In this document: positions 7,334 to 15,555 of the stretch, piece by piece
Numbering within the stretch: position 1 is the first letter of the stretch
Layout of the letters: every line of letters starts with the position of its first letter
NCBI GenBank assembly: GCA_007134165.1
Contig: SLLJ01000272.1
Span: forward strand, 1 to 27,189
DNA from: Nitriliruptoraceae bacterium
GTDB lineage: Bacteria > Actinomycetota > Nitriliruptoria > Nitriliruptorales > Nitriliruptoraceae
DNA: 27,189 nt
Reading direction: 5' to 3'
The notes under the pieces: generated by a model
Seen by the model: only the letters and a program-made list of their open reading frames with translations
What the model was told of the DNA's origin: nothing
Database searches by the model: none
Translations under genes and position numbers: made by a program

Positions 7334-8137
7334 TTACGGCGCCGGCCACTGCTGGGGCCGCCGCACCAGCACGGGGACCGGCAGTTGGCGCAGCGCCTCG
7401 GTTGCCACGCTGCCCAGCAGCAGCCGGGCCAGGCCGGTCCTGCCGTGGGTCGACATCGCGACCACGTCGGCCATCCGGTCCACCGATGCCTGCACGATCC
7501 CCCGGGCGGCGATGGTGTCCTCCACGACGTCCAGGCGCACGTCGATCCCGTCGGCCCGCAGGTCGTCGGCTACCCGACGCAGGTGCCCGACCACGCGGCG
7601 CGTCTGTTCGTGGTCCTCCTCGGCGCCGAGATGGGGGCCGGCCGACGGGTAGGCCACGTGCACCAGCAGCACCTGCAGATGCAGCACGAGCGCCCACTCG
7701 CGGACCACCGGCAGGATCGAGTCCGCGGTCGTCGAGCCGTCGAGGCACACCAGCAGGCGCCGCCATCGGCGGTTGATGGGGGCGATGTTGGGTCCGGTGA
7801 CCAGCAGGGGTCGGCCCAGCTCACGCACCACCTCGCCCGCCACGCTGCCCAGCACCAACTCGCCGATCGTGCCCCGTCCCCGGGTGGACAGGCACAGCAG
7901 ACCCGGCGGCGTCGTGGCCCGCACCTGGAGGATCAGGCCGGACGCGGGCGAGTCGGCGTCGTCGATCTGCACGACTTCGAGGTCGTGGGCTGGCTCCGCC
8001 TCGTCGTGCGAGCCGCCGCCCACCCGGACTGCCTGCAGGGGGCAGCCGAAGGCCTCCGACGCGGCGCGAGCCCAGGCAGCGGCGCTCAGCGAGCGCGCCG
8101 ATCCGTCGTAGCCGAGGATGACGCGCGCGTAGGGCAC
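7334..8137 (-). CDS. Tandem universal stress protein (UspA family)
   Basis: This cytoplasmic protein (267 aa) has two Usp domains, about residues 1-130 and 135-265. Each has the ATP-binding loop. The first is STRGRGTIGELVLGS, and the second is STHGRTGLARLLLGSVA followed by PVLVRRP. Both match the G/S-2x-G-9x-G-S pattern, so both sites may bind nucleotide. The GTG start at 8137 is preceded by AGGAG with a 5-nt spacer. It lies directly upstream of the antiporter gene. In other systems Usp proteins regulate transporters, so a functional link is plausible but inferred. It is divergent from the TSUP permease gene across about 90 bp. Confidence 0.9.
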   Translation of the reverse strand: MPYARVILGYDGSARSLSAAAWARAASEAFGCPLQAVRVGGGSHDEAEPAHDLEVVQIDDADSPASGLILQVRATTPPGLLCLSTRGRGTIGELVLGSVAGEVVRELGRPLLVTGPNIAPINRRWRRLLVCLDGSTTADSILPVVREWALVLHLQVLLVHVAYPSAGPHLGAEEDHEQTRRVVGHLRRVADDLRADGIDVRLDVVEDTIAARGIVQASVDRMADVVAMSTHGRTGLARLLLGSVATEALRQLPVPVLVRRPQQWPAP

Positions 8138-8214
8138 GGAGGCTCCTGGGTCGTGGATTCGCTGCCTGGTCAGGATAGGTCGGTCCGAGCAGCCCGCGCG
8201 AGGCGGCGCGCGGG

Positions 8215-8220
8215 TAGGTT
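8215..8220 (+). promoter_or_regulatory. Candidate -10 box of the TSUP gene (leaderless)
   Basis: TAGGTT ends 9 nt before the ATG at 8230, the geometry expected for a leaderless transcript. No Shine-Dalgarno sequence is seen in between. The -35 region is not recognisable. Confidence 0.4.
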
Positions 8221-8229
8221 CGGGCGCTG

Positions 8230-8946
8230 ATGATCCTCATCCCGTTGATCGCGCTGCTCGCCGCGATCGTGAAGTCCGCCACCGGCTTCGGCCTGGCGTT
8301 GGTCGTGGTCGGACTCGGCGCCGTGGCGATCGGCCCGCAGCACGCGATCCCGTTGGCGGCGCTCCTCGACGTGGCGACCGGCCTGGCCCTGCTGCACCAG
8401 ACGCGCGCCACGCCACGCCCGGCCGTGTGGCGGCCGATGGCCGTGGCGATGGGGACCGGCTCGCTGGTCGGTGCCCTGCTGTTCTCCCGCGTCGACGCCG
8501 AGCGTCTCCTGGCGCCGATCGGGGTGATCGTGCTGGTCAGCGCGGTGCTGCTCACCGTCGTTCGCCGCCGTCTGCGACCGCGAGAGCGGTCGGGCTTGCC
8601 CCTGAGCATGGCGGTGAGCGTGTCGGGGCTCGGTGGCGTGCTCGGCGGGTTGTTCGGGCCCGGCGGTCCGCCGGTGGTGATCGCCGCCACGCTGGCCTAC
8701 GACAAGACCGACTTCCGGGCGCTGCTCGCTCCGGTGTTCCTCGCCGCCGCCGTCGTCCGTTCGGCGACCTACGTGGCGACCGGCACGATGACCGCGACCG
8801 CTGTGCTCGGCGCGGTGGTCGCGCTGGCCGTGCTGCCTGTCGGCGCCTGGATCGGCGGACGGCTGCACGCCCGGTTGCCGGAGCCGTTGTTCGGCCTGCT
8901 CGTGGCAGCGTTGCTGGTCGGCACCGGGTTGCGTCTGCTGTGGTGA
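8230..8946 (+). CDS. TSUP family (TauE/SafE) membrane permease
   Basis: The 238-aa product has about eight hydrophobic segments arranged as two related halves. The halves carry the family's glycine-rich motifs: KSATGFGLALVVVG near the N-terminus, and GGVLGGLFGPGGPPVV at about residues 136-151. The family exports or imports small sulfur- or carbon-containing anions such as sulfite, sulfoacetate or taurine breakdown products. Nothing nearby indicates the substrate. The ATG at 8230 is at the N-terminus of the first membrane segment and appears leaderless. Its stop lies 17 nt from the stop of the convergent gene. Family assignment is firm, function open. Confidence 0.87.
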   Translation: MILIPLIALLAAIVKSATGFGLALVVVGLGAVAIGPQHAIPLAALLDVATGLALLHQTRATPRPAVWRPMAVAMGTGSLVGALLFSRVDAERLLAPIGVIVLVSAVLLTVVRRRLRPRERSGLPLSMAVSVSGLGGVLGGLFGPGGPPVVIAATLAYDKTDFRALLAPVFLAAAVVRSATYVATGTMTATAVLGAVVALAVLPVGAWIGGRLHARLPEPLFGLLVAALLVGTGLRLLW

Positions 8947-8963
8947 GGGGCCGCCGGCCCGGC

Positions 8964-9446
8964 TCACCAGCTGCGCAGCCGCTGCATCAGTCGCGCGACT
9001 TCGCGCTCGGTGGCGGCCTCCGCGATGCGGACCGCCTCCTCGGCCTCCGGTCCCAGCCGGGGTGCGAGGTCCTCGGTGGCGGACTGTGCGGCCCGAGCGA
9101 TCCGAGTCGAGCCGGCGCCGAGCTCCTCAGCGATCTCCGTCATGCGCCGGGCGAATTGCGGGGTGCCCCAGCGTCCGCCATCGACCGAGGCTTCCAGCCG
9201 CCGCTCTCGGGCCTCGAGCTGCCAGTGGATCGCCTCGTCGCTGGCGACACCCGCGATCACCTGCAGCCGCGCGAGCACCTCGTCGAGGTCGCCGAGTGGC
9301 AGCGGTTCGCGCACGGCGCGCAGTCGTTCGAGTTCGGCCACCGCGTTCAGCAGGATCTCGGCGTCGGCAACGTCGAGGTAGCGGTCCCACAACGCTGGCA
9401 CGGCGCTCTCCTGCGACGGCGCACCCGCGGACGGACCCACGGGCAT
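8964..9446 (-). CDS. Hypothetical helical protein
   Basis: I do not recognise this 160-aa protein. It is soluble, rich in Ala, Glu, Arg and Leu, and predicted by eye to be almost entirely alpha-helical, with amphipathic stretches such as AELERLRAVREPL and AEEAVRIAEAATEREVARL. It has no cysteines, no signal peptide and no membrane segment. The ATG at 9446 lacks a strong SD. A nearby GTG two codons in is an alternative. A TAGCTT hexamer on the minus strand about 40 nt upstream could be its -10 box. It lies downstream of the DUF4097-like gene on the same strand, with a gap of about 110 nt. Confidence 0.65.
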   Translation of the reverse strand: MPVGPSAGAPSQESAVPALWDRYLDVADAEILLNAVAELERLRAVREPLPLGDLDEVLARLQVIAGVASDEAIHWQLEARERRLEASVDGGRWGTPQFARRMTEIAEELGAGSTRIARAAQSATEDLAPRLGPEAEEAVRIAEAATEREVARLMQRLRSW

Positions 9447-9559
9447 CTCGAGCGGGATCGGGCGACCGGTTCGGTGCCCGGCCTCTAAGCTACCGGTGTT
9501 GGGGCCCGACGACAGCAGCAGGTCCGGATCGCCCGCATCGCTGCCGTCCTGGCCAACGA

Positions 9560-10327
9560 TCAGGTGTCGGTGCGCAGTTGCAGCATGCCCAGGGCGACGT
9601 TGGCCTCCAGGTCGATGACCGCCTCGCCCGGTGCGGTGGTGTGCACGGCCCCTCCGCGGGTGACGAAACCGTCGCCGAGGTCTCGGCTGCCCAGCGTGGA
9701 TGTCGCCGAGATCCGGGCCGGCCGGTCGCCCGGCAGCACCACGCGCACTGCCGACATGCCCGCCGAGAGGTGCACGTCGAGGTGCCGGCGCAGCTGACCG
9801 GTGAGCCCCAACGAGACGTTGGCTGCTCCGCTGTCGACGCGCAGACGTGCCGCTGCCAGGTTGCCGAGCCCGATCGCGTCGAGCCCGCCGGCCCCGACCT
9901 GCAGACGCACCTCGTCGGCGTCCACCGGGTTGGGCGCCGCCACCCGAAGGTCAACGGCGCCTGCGCCGGCGCGCAGTGCCAGCCCGCGCAGGGGAAGCCC
10001 GGTCAGATCGAGGTCGACGTCGCTGGCACCGGTGTCGAGCTCGAGTCGGAACGGCCGGGCGGCACCGAGGGTGAGCTTGCAGGTTGGGACGCCCTCGAGC
10101 AGCCCGACCGCCCGGTCCAGGGACCGATCCTGGCGGAGGGTCACGCAGCTGCCCTCGACGTGCAGGCGCAGCGGATCGCGACCGCCCGGGTCGTGGTAGC
10201 TGCCTTCGGCCCAGCCGTCGACCGCGCCGGGCCCCACGCGCAGCCGGCAGGCGCCCAGTTGCAGCCGCAGGAGGGGATCGTCGGCGTCGAGGACGGGGAT
10301 CTTGATGGGGGTGTCGATCGGGGGCAT
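9560..10327 (-). CDS. DUF4097-like repetitive beta-strand protein
   Basis: The 255-aa product is made of regularly spaced short strands rich in Gly, Ala, Leu and Asp, for example LRLQLGACRLRVGPGAVDG, LELDTGASDVDLDLTG and LRVDSGAANVSLGLTG. This matches the toastrack/beta-helix pattern of DUF4097/LiaF-type domains. There is no signal peptide or membrane anchor, so it is probably cytoplasmic or depends on a partner. The family often sits with regulators that sense envelope stress. Here the ATG at 10327 is only 14 nt after the stop of the diguanylate cyclase gene, so the two are very probably co-transcribed. Specific function is unknown. Confidence 0.72.
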   Translation of the reverse strand: MPPIDTPIKIPVLDADDPLLRLQLGACRLRVGPGAVDGWAEGSYHDPGGRDPLRLHVEGSCVTLRQDRSLDRAVGLLEGVPTCKLTLGAARPFRLELDTGASDVDLDLTGLPLRGLALRAGAGAVDLRVAAPNPVDADEVRLQVGAGGLDAIGLGNLAAARLRVDSGAANVSLGLTGQLRRHLDVHLSAGMSAVRVVLPGDRPARISATSTLGSRDLGDGFVTRGGAVHTTAPGEAVIDLEANVALGMLQLRTDT

Positions 10328-10341
10328 GTTGTGATCCAGCG

Positions 10342-11916
10342 TCAGTCTGATGCTCGGCGGGTGTGCTTGTCGTTGTACATGCGCCGGTCGGCAGCGGCGA
10401 GCACGGCGGCCGCGTCGTCGCCTGGGATGGCGATAGCGGTCCCGGCCGACAGCCCGACCTTGGCGATGCCCACCGAGAGACGGACGGGGCGCTCCACCGA
10501 GGTGCGGACTCGATCGATCAACCGCTCGAGCTGCAAGGTGTTGTCAACATCGCGGACCAGCAGGAGGAATTCGTCGCCCCCGAGGCGGGCGGCCAGGTCC
10601 GAGCTGCGTACGGTGCGGCTCAGCCGTCGCCCCACCGTCAGCAGCAGTTCGTCACCGGCCGCGTGTCCGAGCTCGTCGTTGACGGCCTTGAACCCGTCGA
10701 GGTCGAGGTAGATCAGACCGACCGGAACCTCCGGCAGCGTTTCGGTGAGCCAGGCCATCGCCGCGTCGCGGCGCACCAGACCCGTGAGGTCGTCGTGGGC
10801 GGCACGGTGAGCGAGCCGCAGCTCCTCGTGTTTGCGCCGGGTGATGTCGGTCCAGGTGATCACCGCGCCCTGGGCCGCGCTCAACTCGGCCGCGCGCACC
10901 AGCCACCACCGCATCCCCTGTGCGGTCATCGCGGCCAGTTCGATCTCCTCGGGTTCGTGGGTGACGGCCGGGTCGAGCGCCCGCCGCACGAGCCCGTCGA
11001 GCTGTCGGGCGCCGAACTCGTCGGGCCAGCCCGTGACCAGTCCGCCTGGTTCGGTGTCGTCACCGACCACGTCCATCAGCACCTCGTAGGCGGTGTTGGC
11101 GTGCAGCGGTCGGGCCTCGTTGTCGACCACCAGTGTCGGGTCGTGCAGGGCGTCGACGATGGCGTAGGCGAAGCGTTCCCGGGTGGCGGCGAGCTCGTTG
11201 GCCGCGACCGCATTGGTGACGTCCTCGACGGTCACCACCACGCCGAGCTCGGTCTCGTCGCGACCGGTCAGCGGCGCGGTGCGCAGCGTCCCGTAGCGTC
11301 CCGACGGCAGTCGGATGGTCGGGCCCGGCCGATCCGGGTCGGGCTCCAGCGAGAGGTGCCCGGCCACCTCGGCGGTGTCCTCGTCGTCGAGCTGGGTCAG
11401 CCACCGGTCACCGACCAGTTGGTCGTAGGTCGCGTCGAACAGTCGCTCGAGGGTCGCATTGGCGTAGACCAAGCTCCCGTCTCGGCCCAGGTGGGCGATG
11501 CCCGTGGGCGAGGAGTCGGCCACCGCTCCCAGCGTCTGGGCGATGGACCGCTTGACCGCGAGGAAATGGCTGATCTCGCCCGCGTCGTTGCGCAGCGGCG
11601 TGATCACCATCTCGTCGGTGTAGAGCGAGCCGTCGCGCCGCTTGTTGACCAGTTCACCTCGCCAGATCTCGCCGCGCAGGACCGTGTCCCACAGTTCTTG
11701 GTAGAAGTCCTGGTCCTGCAGCCCGGAGTTGAGCAGCTGCGGAGTGCCCCCGACCGCCTCGGCGGCGGTATAGCCGGTCACCTCGGTGAACGCCGGATTG
11801 ACGTAGACGATGCGTCCCGAGGTGTCGGTGATGACGACCATGTCACTGAGGGTCTCGAGCGCCATCGACGCGAGGCCGGCAGGTGCCTCGGGTGGCTCGG
11901 GGGGAAGTCGGCTCAC
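10342..11916 (-). CDS. PAS-PAS-PAS-GGDEF diguanylate cyclase
   Basis: This cytoplasmic sensor enzyme is predicted to make cyclic di-GMP from two GTP. The 524-aa product has PAS 1 at about 17-130 (ETLSDMVVITDTSGRIVYVNPAF), PAS 2 at about 133-240, a third PAS-like region at about 250-370, and a GGDEF domain at about 375-524. The active site is intact (GGDEF at 446-450). Exactly five residues upstream is RSSD (437-440), the inhibitory I-site pattern RxxD. No EAL domain follows. I chose GTG 11916, with GGAG about 9 nt upstream. The open frame extends back to 11991, but that part is low-complexity and lacks an SD. Confidence 0.9.
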   Translation of the reverse strand: MSRLPPEPPEAPAGLASMALETLSDMVVITDTSGRIVYVNPAFTEVTGYTAAEAVGGTPQLLNSGLQDQDFYQELWDTVLRGEIWRGELVNKRRDGSLYTDEMVITPLRNDAGEISHFLAVKRSIAQTLGAVADSSPTGIAHLGRDGSLVYANATLERLFDATYDQLVGDRWLTQLDDEDTAEVAGHLSLEPDPDRPGPTIRLPSGRYGTLRTAPLTGRDETELGVVVTVEDVTNAVAANELAATRERFAYAIVDALHDPTLVVDNEARPLHANTAYEVLMDVVGDDTEPGGLVTGWPDEFGARQLDGLVRRALDPAVTHEPEEIELAAMTAQGMRWWLVRAAELSAAQGAVITWTDITRRKHEELRLAHRAAHDDLTGLVRRDAAMAWLTETLPEVPVGLIYLDLDGFKAVNDELGHAAGDELLLTVGRRLSRTVRSSDLAARLGGDEFLLLVRDVDNTLQLERLIDRVRTSVERPVRLSVGIAKVGLSAGTAIAIPGDDAAAVLAAADRRMYNDKHTRRASD

Positions 11917-12006
11917 GGTACGGGCTCCACGGTTCGGGCCATCGGGGGGCGAGCGGGTCTGCTCCGACCTGGGGCCAGATCCTGTCCCCACCAGTGGTCG
12001 AGGAGG

Positions 12007-12012
12007 ACCCTA
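12007..12012 (-). promoter_or_regulatory. Candidate -10 box of the diguanylate cyclase operon
   Basis: On the minus strand TAGGGT matches TANNNT and would give a leader of about 85 nt before GTG 11916. The -35 is not convincing. It lies in the 150-nt gap between the cyclase and the inositol-monophosphatase-family gene. Confidence 0.3.
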
Positions 12013-12067
12013 GGCGCCGGTGGTTGTGACCGCCACGATTGCTCCGTCGATGCCATGGAACCCCAGG

Positions 12068-12889
12068 TCAGGTCGGGTCGGTCAGCAGCGGGCCGGCCAG
12101 TTCGCGCAGCGGCGCCTCGCTGGGTCCGGCGGCGGTCGCCACCGACCGGTGGGCGTAGTCGGCGCCGGCAGCCAGTGGCAGCAGCAGCGGCGTGCCGAAG
12201 GTGACCACGACCCCGCCGGCGGCCTCGACCAGCACGGTGCCGGCGGCCACGTCCCAGACCTTGGGCACGCGGGCGAGCGACGCCGCGGCGACTCCTTCGG
12301 CGACCACGGCCAGGTCGAGCGCGGTCGAACCCATCACCCGCGGGTTGAGCCGGATGTGGGCGGCCCTCGCCCGGCGGGCGGTACCGGTGGTCAGCATCAG
12401 CGGAACGTGTCCGTTGCGCGTATCGCGCCAGTCCACGACCGGTCCGACGCGGATCGGCCGGCCATCGCGCCAGGCCCCGGCGCTGCGCTGGCCGACGTAG
12501 CGTCGGCCGAGCACCGGCGCGTCGATGATCCCCAGCACGGGAGTGCCGGCGTGCGCGAGGGCGATCGACACGCACCAGTAGGGCAGTCCGGTGGTGAAGT
12601 TGGAGGTGCCGTCGATCGGGTCGATCACCCAGCACCACTCGGTGTCGGGGACCACGGTGCTGCGCTCTTCGCTGAGTAGGCCGTGCGACGGAAACGCGGT
12701 CGTGATGGCGTGGCCGAGCCGCTCGTCGGCCTCGAGGTCGATCGCGGTGACCGGGGTGCCGTCGTCCTTGGCCTCGGGGCTGACCCGGCCCGTGGTCTCC
12801 AGCAGCCGCGGCGCCAACTCGTCGAGGGCCGACTCCGCCACGCGGCGGGCATGGCCGATCAGCGGCTCGGACGCGGGGCGGTGGGGCAC
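12068..12889 (-). CDS. Inositol-monophosphatase-family phosphatase (possible histidinol phosphatase HisN)
   Basis: This is a Mg2+-dependent, Li+-sensitive type phosphatase of the IMPase superfamily (273 aa). The metal site is visible: SEER supplies the first glutamate, WVIDPIDGTSNF is motif A, and WDVAAGTVLVEAAGG is motif B. In Actinobacteria the close paralogues dephosphorylate histidinol phosphate (HisN), inositol phosphate or PAP. The sequence does not separate these, although the short helical start and the overall length suit HisN. GTG 12889 has GGAG 6 nt upstream; an upstream TTG at 12937 would add a low-complexity arginine/proline leader. It is divergent from the desaturase gene and its neighbours give no pathway link. 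Confidence 0.88.
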   Translation of the reverse strand: MPHRPASEPLIGHARRVAESALDELAPRLLETTGRVSPEAKDDGTPVTAIDLEADERLGHAITTAFPSHGLLSEERSTVVPDTEWCWVIDPIDGTSNFTTGLPYWCVSIALAHAGTPVLGIIDAPVLGRRYVGQRSAGAWRDGRPIRVGPVVDWRDTRNGHVPLMLTTGTARRARAAHIRLNPRVMGSTALDLAVVAEGVAAASLARVPKVWDVAAGTVLVEAAGGVVVTFGTPLLLPLAAGADYAHRSVATAAGPSEAPLRELAGPLLTDPT

Positions 12890-13062
12890 CGTGGGCTCCG
12901 GGGCGGGGGTCGCCCGACGTCGTGCGGGCGCCCGCAACCCTATCGCCTGACGCTCGGGGCCCGTTCGGTTCGCATCTCCGGTTACGTGCAGGTAAGTTAC
13001 GCATCCGTAGATGCCAGGGGAGCGACGGGTCCGTGGCCGCCGGAGGAGAGCCGGCCGTCACG

Positions 13063-13094
13063 GACCCACCCCGTTGGCGACCCACCCCGTTGGC
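13063..13094 (+). repeat. 16-bp tandem duplication in the desaturase leader
   Basis: GACCCACCCCGTTGGC occurs perfectly twice, at 13063-13078 and 13079-13094. A third diverged start (GACCCACCCC) follows at 13095. It ends 25 nt before the desaturase ATG, between two purine-rich segments. The unit is pyrimidine-rich and contains no SD. Confidence 0.85.
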
Positions 13095-13119
13095 GACCCA
13101 CCCCCCCAAAGGCTCGAGC

Positions 13120-14103
13120 ATGGCGCAGCTCACCGTCCCACCCGGCCCCCGGGACGAGACCCCGACGCTGCGGGGCATCACCTTGGCCGAGCCTCGGGCT
13201 CTGTTCTGGCAGCGGGTCTCTCTGGCTGCGATCACCATCATCCCCCTGCTCGCGCTCGTCGCCGTCATCCTCGGGTGGTGGGGCCGGGGGATCAATGCCG
13301 TGGACCTCGGGCTGCTGCTCGGTTTCTACGTCGTGTCCGGGCTCGGCATCACGGTGGGCTTCCACCGGCTGTTCACCCACCAGAGCTTCCGTGCCCATCG
13401 CACGGTGCGCGTCGCGCTCGCGGTGGCCGGTTCGCTGGCGATCCAGGGGTCGGTGACCGACTGGGTCGCCACTCACCGGCGCCACCATGCCTACTCCGAC
13501 CGGCCCGGCGATCCGCACTCCCCGCACGTGGACGCCAGCGGGGGACCGATGGGCATCCTGCGCGGCCTGTGGTACGCACACGTCGGTTGGCTGTTCGCCC
13601 CCGATGTCACGGTCGCTGAGGCCTGGGCCCCGGATCTGCTGCGCGACCAGGACGTGCAGCGGGTGTCGCGGGCCTTCCCCCTGCTGGTGCTGGTCTCGGT
13701 CCTGCTGCCGGCCGTGCTCGGCGGGCTGCTGACCGGAACGCTGGCGGGGGCCGTCTCCGGGCTGCTGTGGGGCGGACTGGTGCGCATCGCGTTGCTCCAC
13801 CACGTGACCTGGTCGATCAACTCGATCTGCCACGTGTTCGGCACCCGACCTTTCGAGTCGCACGACGAGGCCCGCAACAACGCGCCCATGGCGCTGCTGG
13901 GGTTCGGTGAGGGCTGGCACAACGCCCACCACGCCTTCCCGGCCTCGGCCCGCCACGGCCTGCGGTGGTGGGAGTTGGATGTCTCCTACCTCGTGATCCG
14001 AGGGTTCGCGCTCGTCGGGCTGGTTCGTGACATCAAGGTGCCGAGTCCCACGCAGCTGGCCCGGCGCACCCGGGCACGGCCGGCTCGGGCGCCGGCGTCG
14101 TGA
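13120..14103 (+). CDS. Acyl-CoA/lipid desaturase (membrane di-iron family)
   Basis: This 327-aa integral membrane enzyme should introduce a double bond into acyl chains (stearoyl-CoA desaturase type). The three histidine boxes that bind the di-iron centre are intact: H82-RLFT-H87, H119-RR-H122-H123 and H267-NA-H270-H271. Four main hydrophobic spans flank them, beginning with VSLAAITIIPLLALVAVILGWW. No cytochrome b5 or ferredoxin domain is fused. ATG 13120 has AAGG about 7 nt upstream and begins the natural N-terminus (MAQLTVPPGP); the open frame upstream is spurious. A TetR gene follows in the same direction and could control it. Confidence 0.9.
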   Translation: MAQLTVPPGPRDETPTLRGITLAEPRALFWQRVSLAAITIIPLLALVAVILGWWGRGINAVDLGLLLGFYVVSGLGITVGFHRLFTHQSFRAHRTVRVALAVAGSLAIQGSVTDWVATHRRHHAYSDRPGDPHSPHVDASGGPMGILRGLWYAHVGWLFAPDVTVAEAWAPDLLRDQDVQRVSRAFPLLVLVSVLLPAVLGGLLTGTLAGAVSGLLWGGLVRIALLHHVTWSINSICHVFGTRPFESHDEARNNAPMALLGFGEGWHNAHHAFPASARHGLRWWELDVSYLVIRGFALVGLVRDIKVPSPTQLARRTRARPARAPAS

Positions 14104-14117
14104 CCCGACCGGCCGCG

Positions 14118-14123
14118 TAGGCT
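14118..14123 (+). promoter_or_regulatory. Candidate -10 box upstream of the TetR gene
   Basis: TAGGCT, 45 nt before the TetR ATG, is the same hexamer seen before the M23 gene and, on the other strand, before the PPK2 gene. The -35 is poor. The 65-nt gap after the desaturase makes separate transcription possible. Confidence 0.35.
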
Positions 14124-14168
14124 CGTTGGCGGCGCGCGGCGGCGGCGCCCCGGAGACGAGGAGCGCGG

Positions 14169-14786
14169 ATGGGTGCGGACAAGCGGGTGCGGATGAGCGC
14201 CGAGCAGCGCCGCGAGCAACTGGTGGGCGTCGCCCGGTCGGTGTTCGCCGAGCGCGGCTACGAGGCGGCCACGGTCGAGGAGATCGCGGAGCGGGCCGGG
14301 GTGTCCAAGCCGGTGGTCTACCAGCACTTCGGGGGCAAGGAGGGCGTCTACGCCGTGGTGGTCGACCGCGAGGTCCGTGCCCTGACCACCTCGATCGGGA
14401 CCGCCTTTGAGGCCGCGCGGCCCCGGCAGGTCGCCGAGGCCGCCGCCGAGGCGTTCCTGAACTACGTCGAAGAGCGCGAGGAGGGGTTCCGGGTCCTGCT
14501 GCGTGACGCCCCCATCGGGATCACCGGCGGCTCGTTCGCTTCGGTCATCAGCGCGGTCGCCGAGCGCGCCGAGCGCTCGCTGGTCGCCGGGTTCTCCGAG
14601 CGGGGCTTCGACGCCGAGGCGGCGCCGATGTACGCGGTCATGCTCGTCGGGGCGGTCGCGTTGGTGGGGGAGTGGTGGCTCGAGCATCCGGGCCTCGGCC
14701 GTGACGAGGTCGTGGCCCACGTCATGAACCTGCTGTGGCTCGGGCTGCGCGGGCTGGACCCCGATCCGCTGGCGCGCAGCTCATGA
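14169..14786 (+). CDS. TetR/AcrR-family transcriptional regulator
   Basis: The 205-aa product has the N-terminal TetR DNA-binding domain: RREQLVGVARSVFAERGYEAATVEEIAERAGVSK, with the recognition helix in VSKPVVYQHFGGKEGVYAVV at residues about 44-63. An all-helical ligand-binding C-terminal domain follows. The start at ATG 14169 has GAGGAG about 7 nt upstream. The last codon overlaps the next start as ATGA (14783-14786), so translation of the following amidase gene is probably coupled. The regulator lies between a fatty-acid desaturase and an amidase-type enzyme. Lipid-responsive TetR proteins often regulate neighbouring desaturases, so that is the first target to suspect (inference). Confidence 0.93.
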   Translation: MGADKRVRMSAEQRREQLVGVARSVFAERGYEAATVEEIAERAGVSKPVVYQHFGGKEGVYAVVVDREVRALTTSIGTAFEAARPRQVAEAAAEAFLNYVEEREEGFRVLLRDAPIGITGGSFASVISAVAERAERSLVAGFSERGFDAEAAPMYAVMLVGAVALVGEWWLEHPGLGRDEVVAHVMNLLWLGLRGLDPDPLARSS

Positions 14787-15550
14787 GCGGGCTGCGCGTC
14801 GCGGCGGTCCAGCACGACATCGCCTGGGAGGATCGGGACACGACCCTGGCGGCTCTCACGCCGCAGGTCTCCGCCGCGGTGTCAGCTGGCGCCGAGCTGG
14901 TGGTGCTGGCCGAGATGTTCGCCACCGGGTTCTCGATGGCGACCCACCGCACCGCCGAGCCTGTCGACGGCACGACGGTGGGCTGGATGCGCGAGCAGGC
15001 CACCCGCCACGGGGTGCACGTGGCCGGCTCGCTGGCGCTGCGAGGTCCCGACCGCCGGTTGCCGACCAACACGCTGGTGGTGGTCGGGCCCGACGGCCGC
15101 ATCCAGCGCTACGACAAGCTCCATCCGTTTTCCTACGCCGGCGAGCACGAGCGCTTCGCCGCCGGCGACGAGTCGGTCGTGGCCGAGGTCGCGGGTCTGC
15201 GCCTCGGGTTGTCGGTCTGCTACGACCTGCGGTTCGCCACCGCCTACTGGCCGCAGGCGCCGGTCGTGCACGCCTACCTGGTGGTGGCCAACTGGCCGGC
15301 CGCCCGGCGGGAGCACTGGCGCTGCCTGCTGCGCGCCCGGGCGATCGAGAACCAGGCCTACGTGGTTGGCGTCAACCGGGTGGGCGAAGGCGGCGGACTT
15401 GCCTACGCCGGCGACAGCGCCATCATCGACCCGCTCGGCCAGACGCTGGTCAGCGCGGCCGAGGCACCCACGCTGCTGCTGGCCGAGCTCGATCCGGCCG
15501 TGGTCGCCGAGGTCCGGACCCGGCTGCCGTTCCTGGCCGACCGGCGCTGA
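14783..15550 (+). CDS. Nitrilase-superfamily hydrolase, omega-amidase-like
   Basis: The 255-aa product is a carbon-nitrogen hydrolase with the complete catalytic triad: Glu44 (LAEMFATGF), Lys112 (YDKLHPFSYAGEHE) and Cys146 (SVCYDLRF). The segment after Lys112 (HPFSYAGEHERFAAGDE) is typical of the NIT2/YafV branch, which hydrolyses alpha-ketoglutaramate-type omega-amides. The substrate is therefore suggested, not proven. The ATG at 14783 overlaps the TetR stop (ATGA), which fixes the start; the longer open frame upstream is an artefact. It ends 5 nt before the stop of the convergent esterase gene. Expected to be cytoplasmic. Confidence 0.9.
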   Translation: MSGLRVAAVQHDIAWEDRDTTLAALTPQVSAAVSAGAELVVLAEMFATGFSMATHRTAEPVDGTTVGWMREQATRHGVHVAGSLALRGPDRRLPTNTLVVVGPDGRIQRYDKLHPFSYAGEHERFAAGDESVVAEVAGLRLGLSVCYDLRFATAYWPQAPVVHAYLVVANWPAARREHWRCLLRARAIENQAYVVGVNRVGEGGGLAYAGDSAIIDPLGQTLVSAAEAPTLLLAELDPAVVAEVRTRLPFLADRR

Positions 15551-15555
15551 GACGG

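Noticed and set aside
6578..8230. 550-aa plus-strand frame opposite the antiporter and Usp genes
   Set aside because: Arginine/serine-rich shadow frame; both minus-strand genes have family motifs and proper ribosome-binding sites.
9062..12204. Two long plus-strand frames (549 and 613 aa) opposite the DUF4097 and cyclase genes
   Set aside because: Mirror of the GC codon bias; the minus-strand GGDEF and PAS motifs show which strand is coding.
11913..13295. 460-aa minus-strand frame across the cyclase leader, phosphatase and desaturase leader
   Set aside because: Out of frame with the real phosphatase, no domain, extreme arginine/glycine content.
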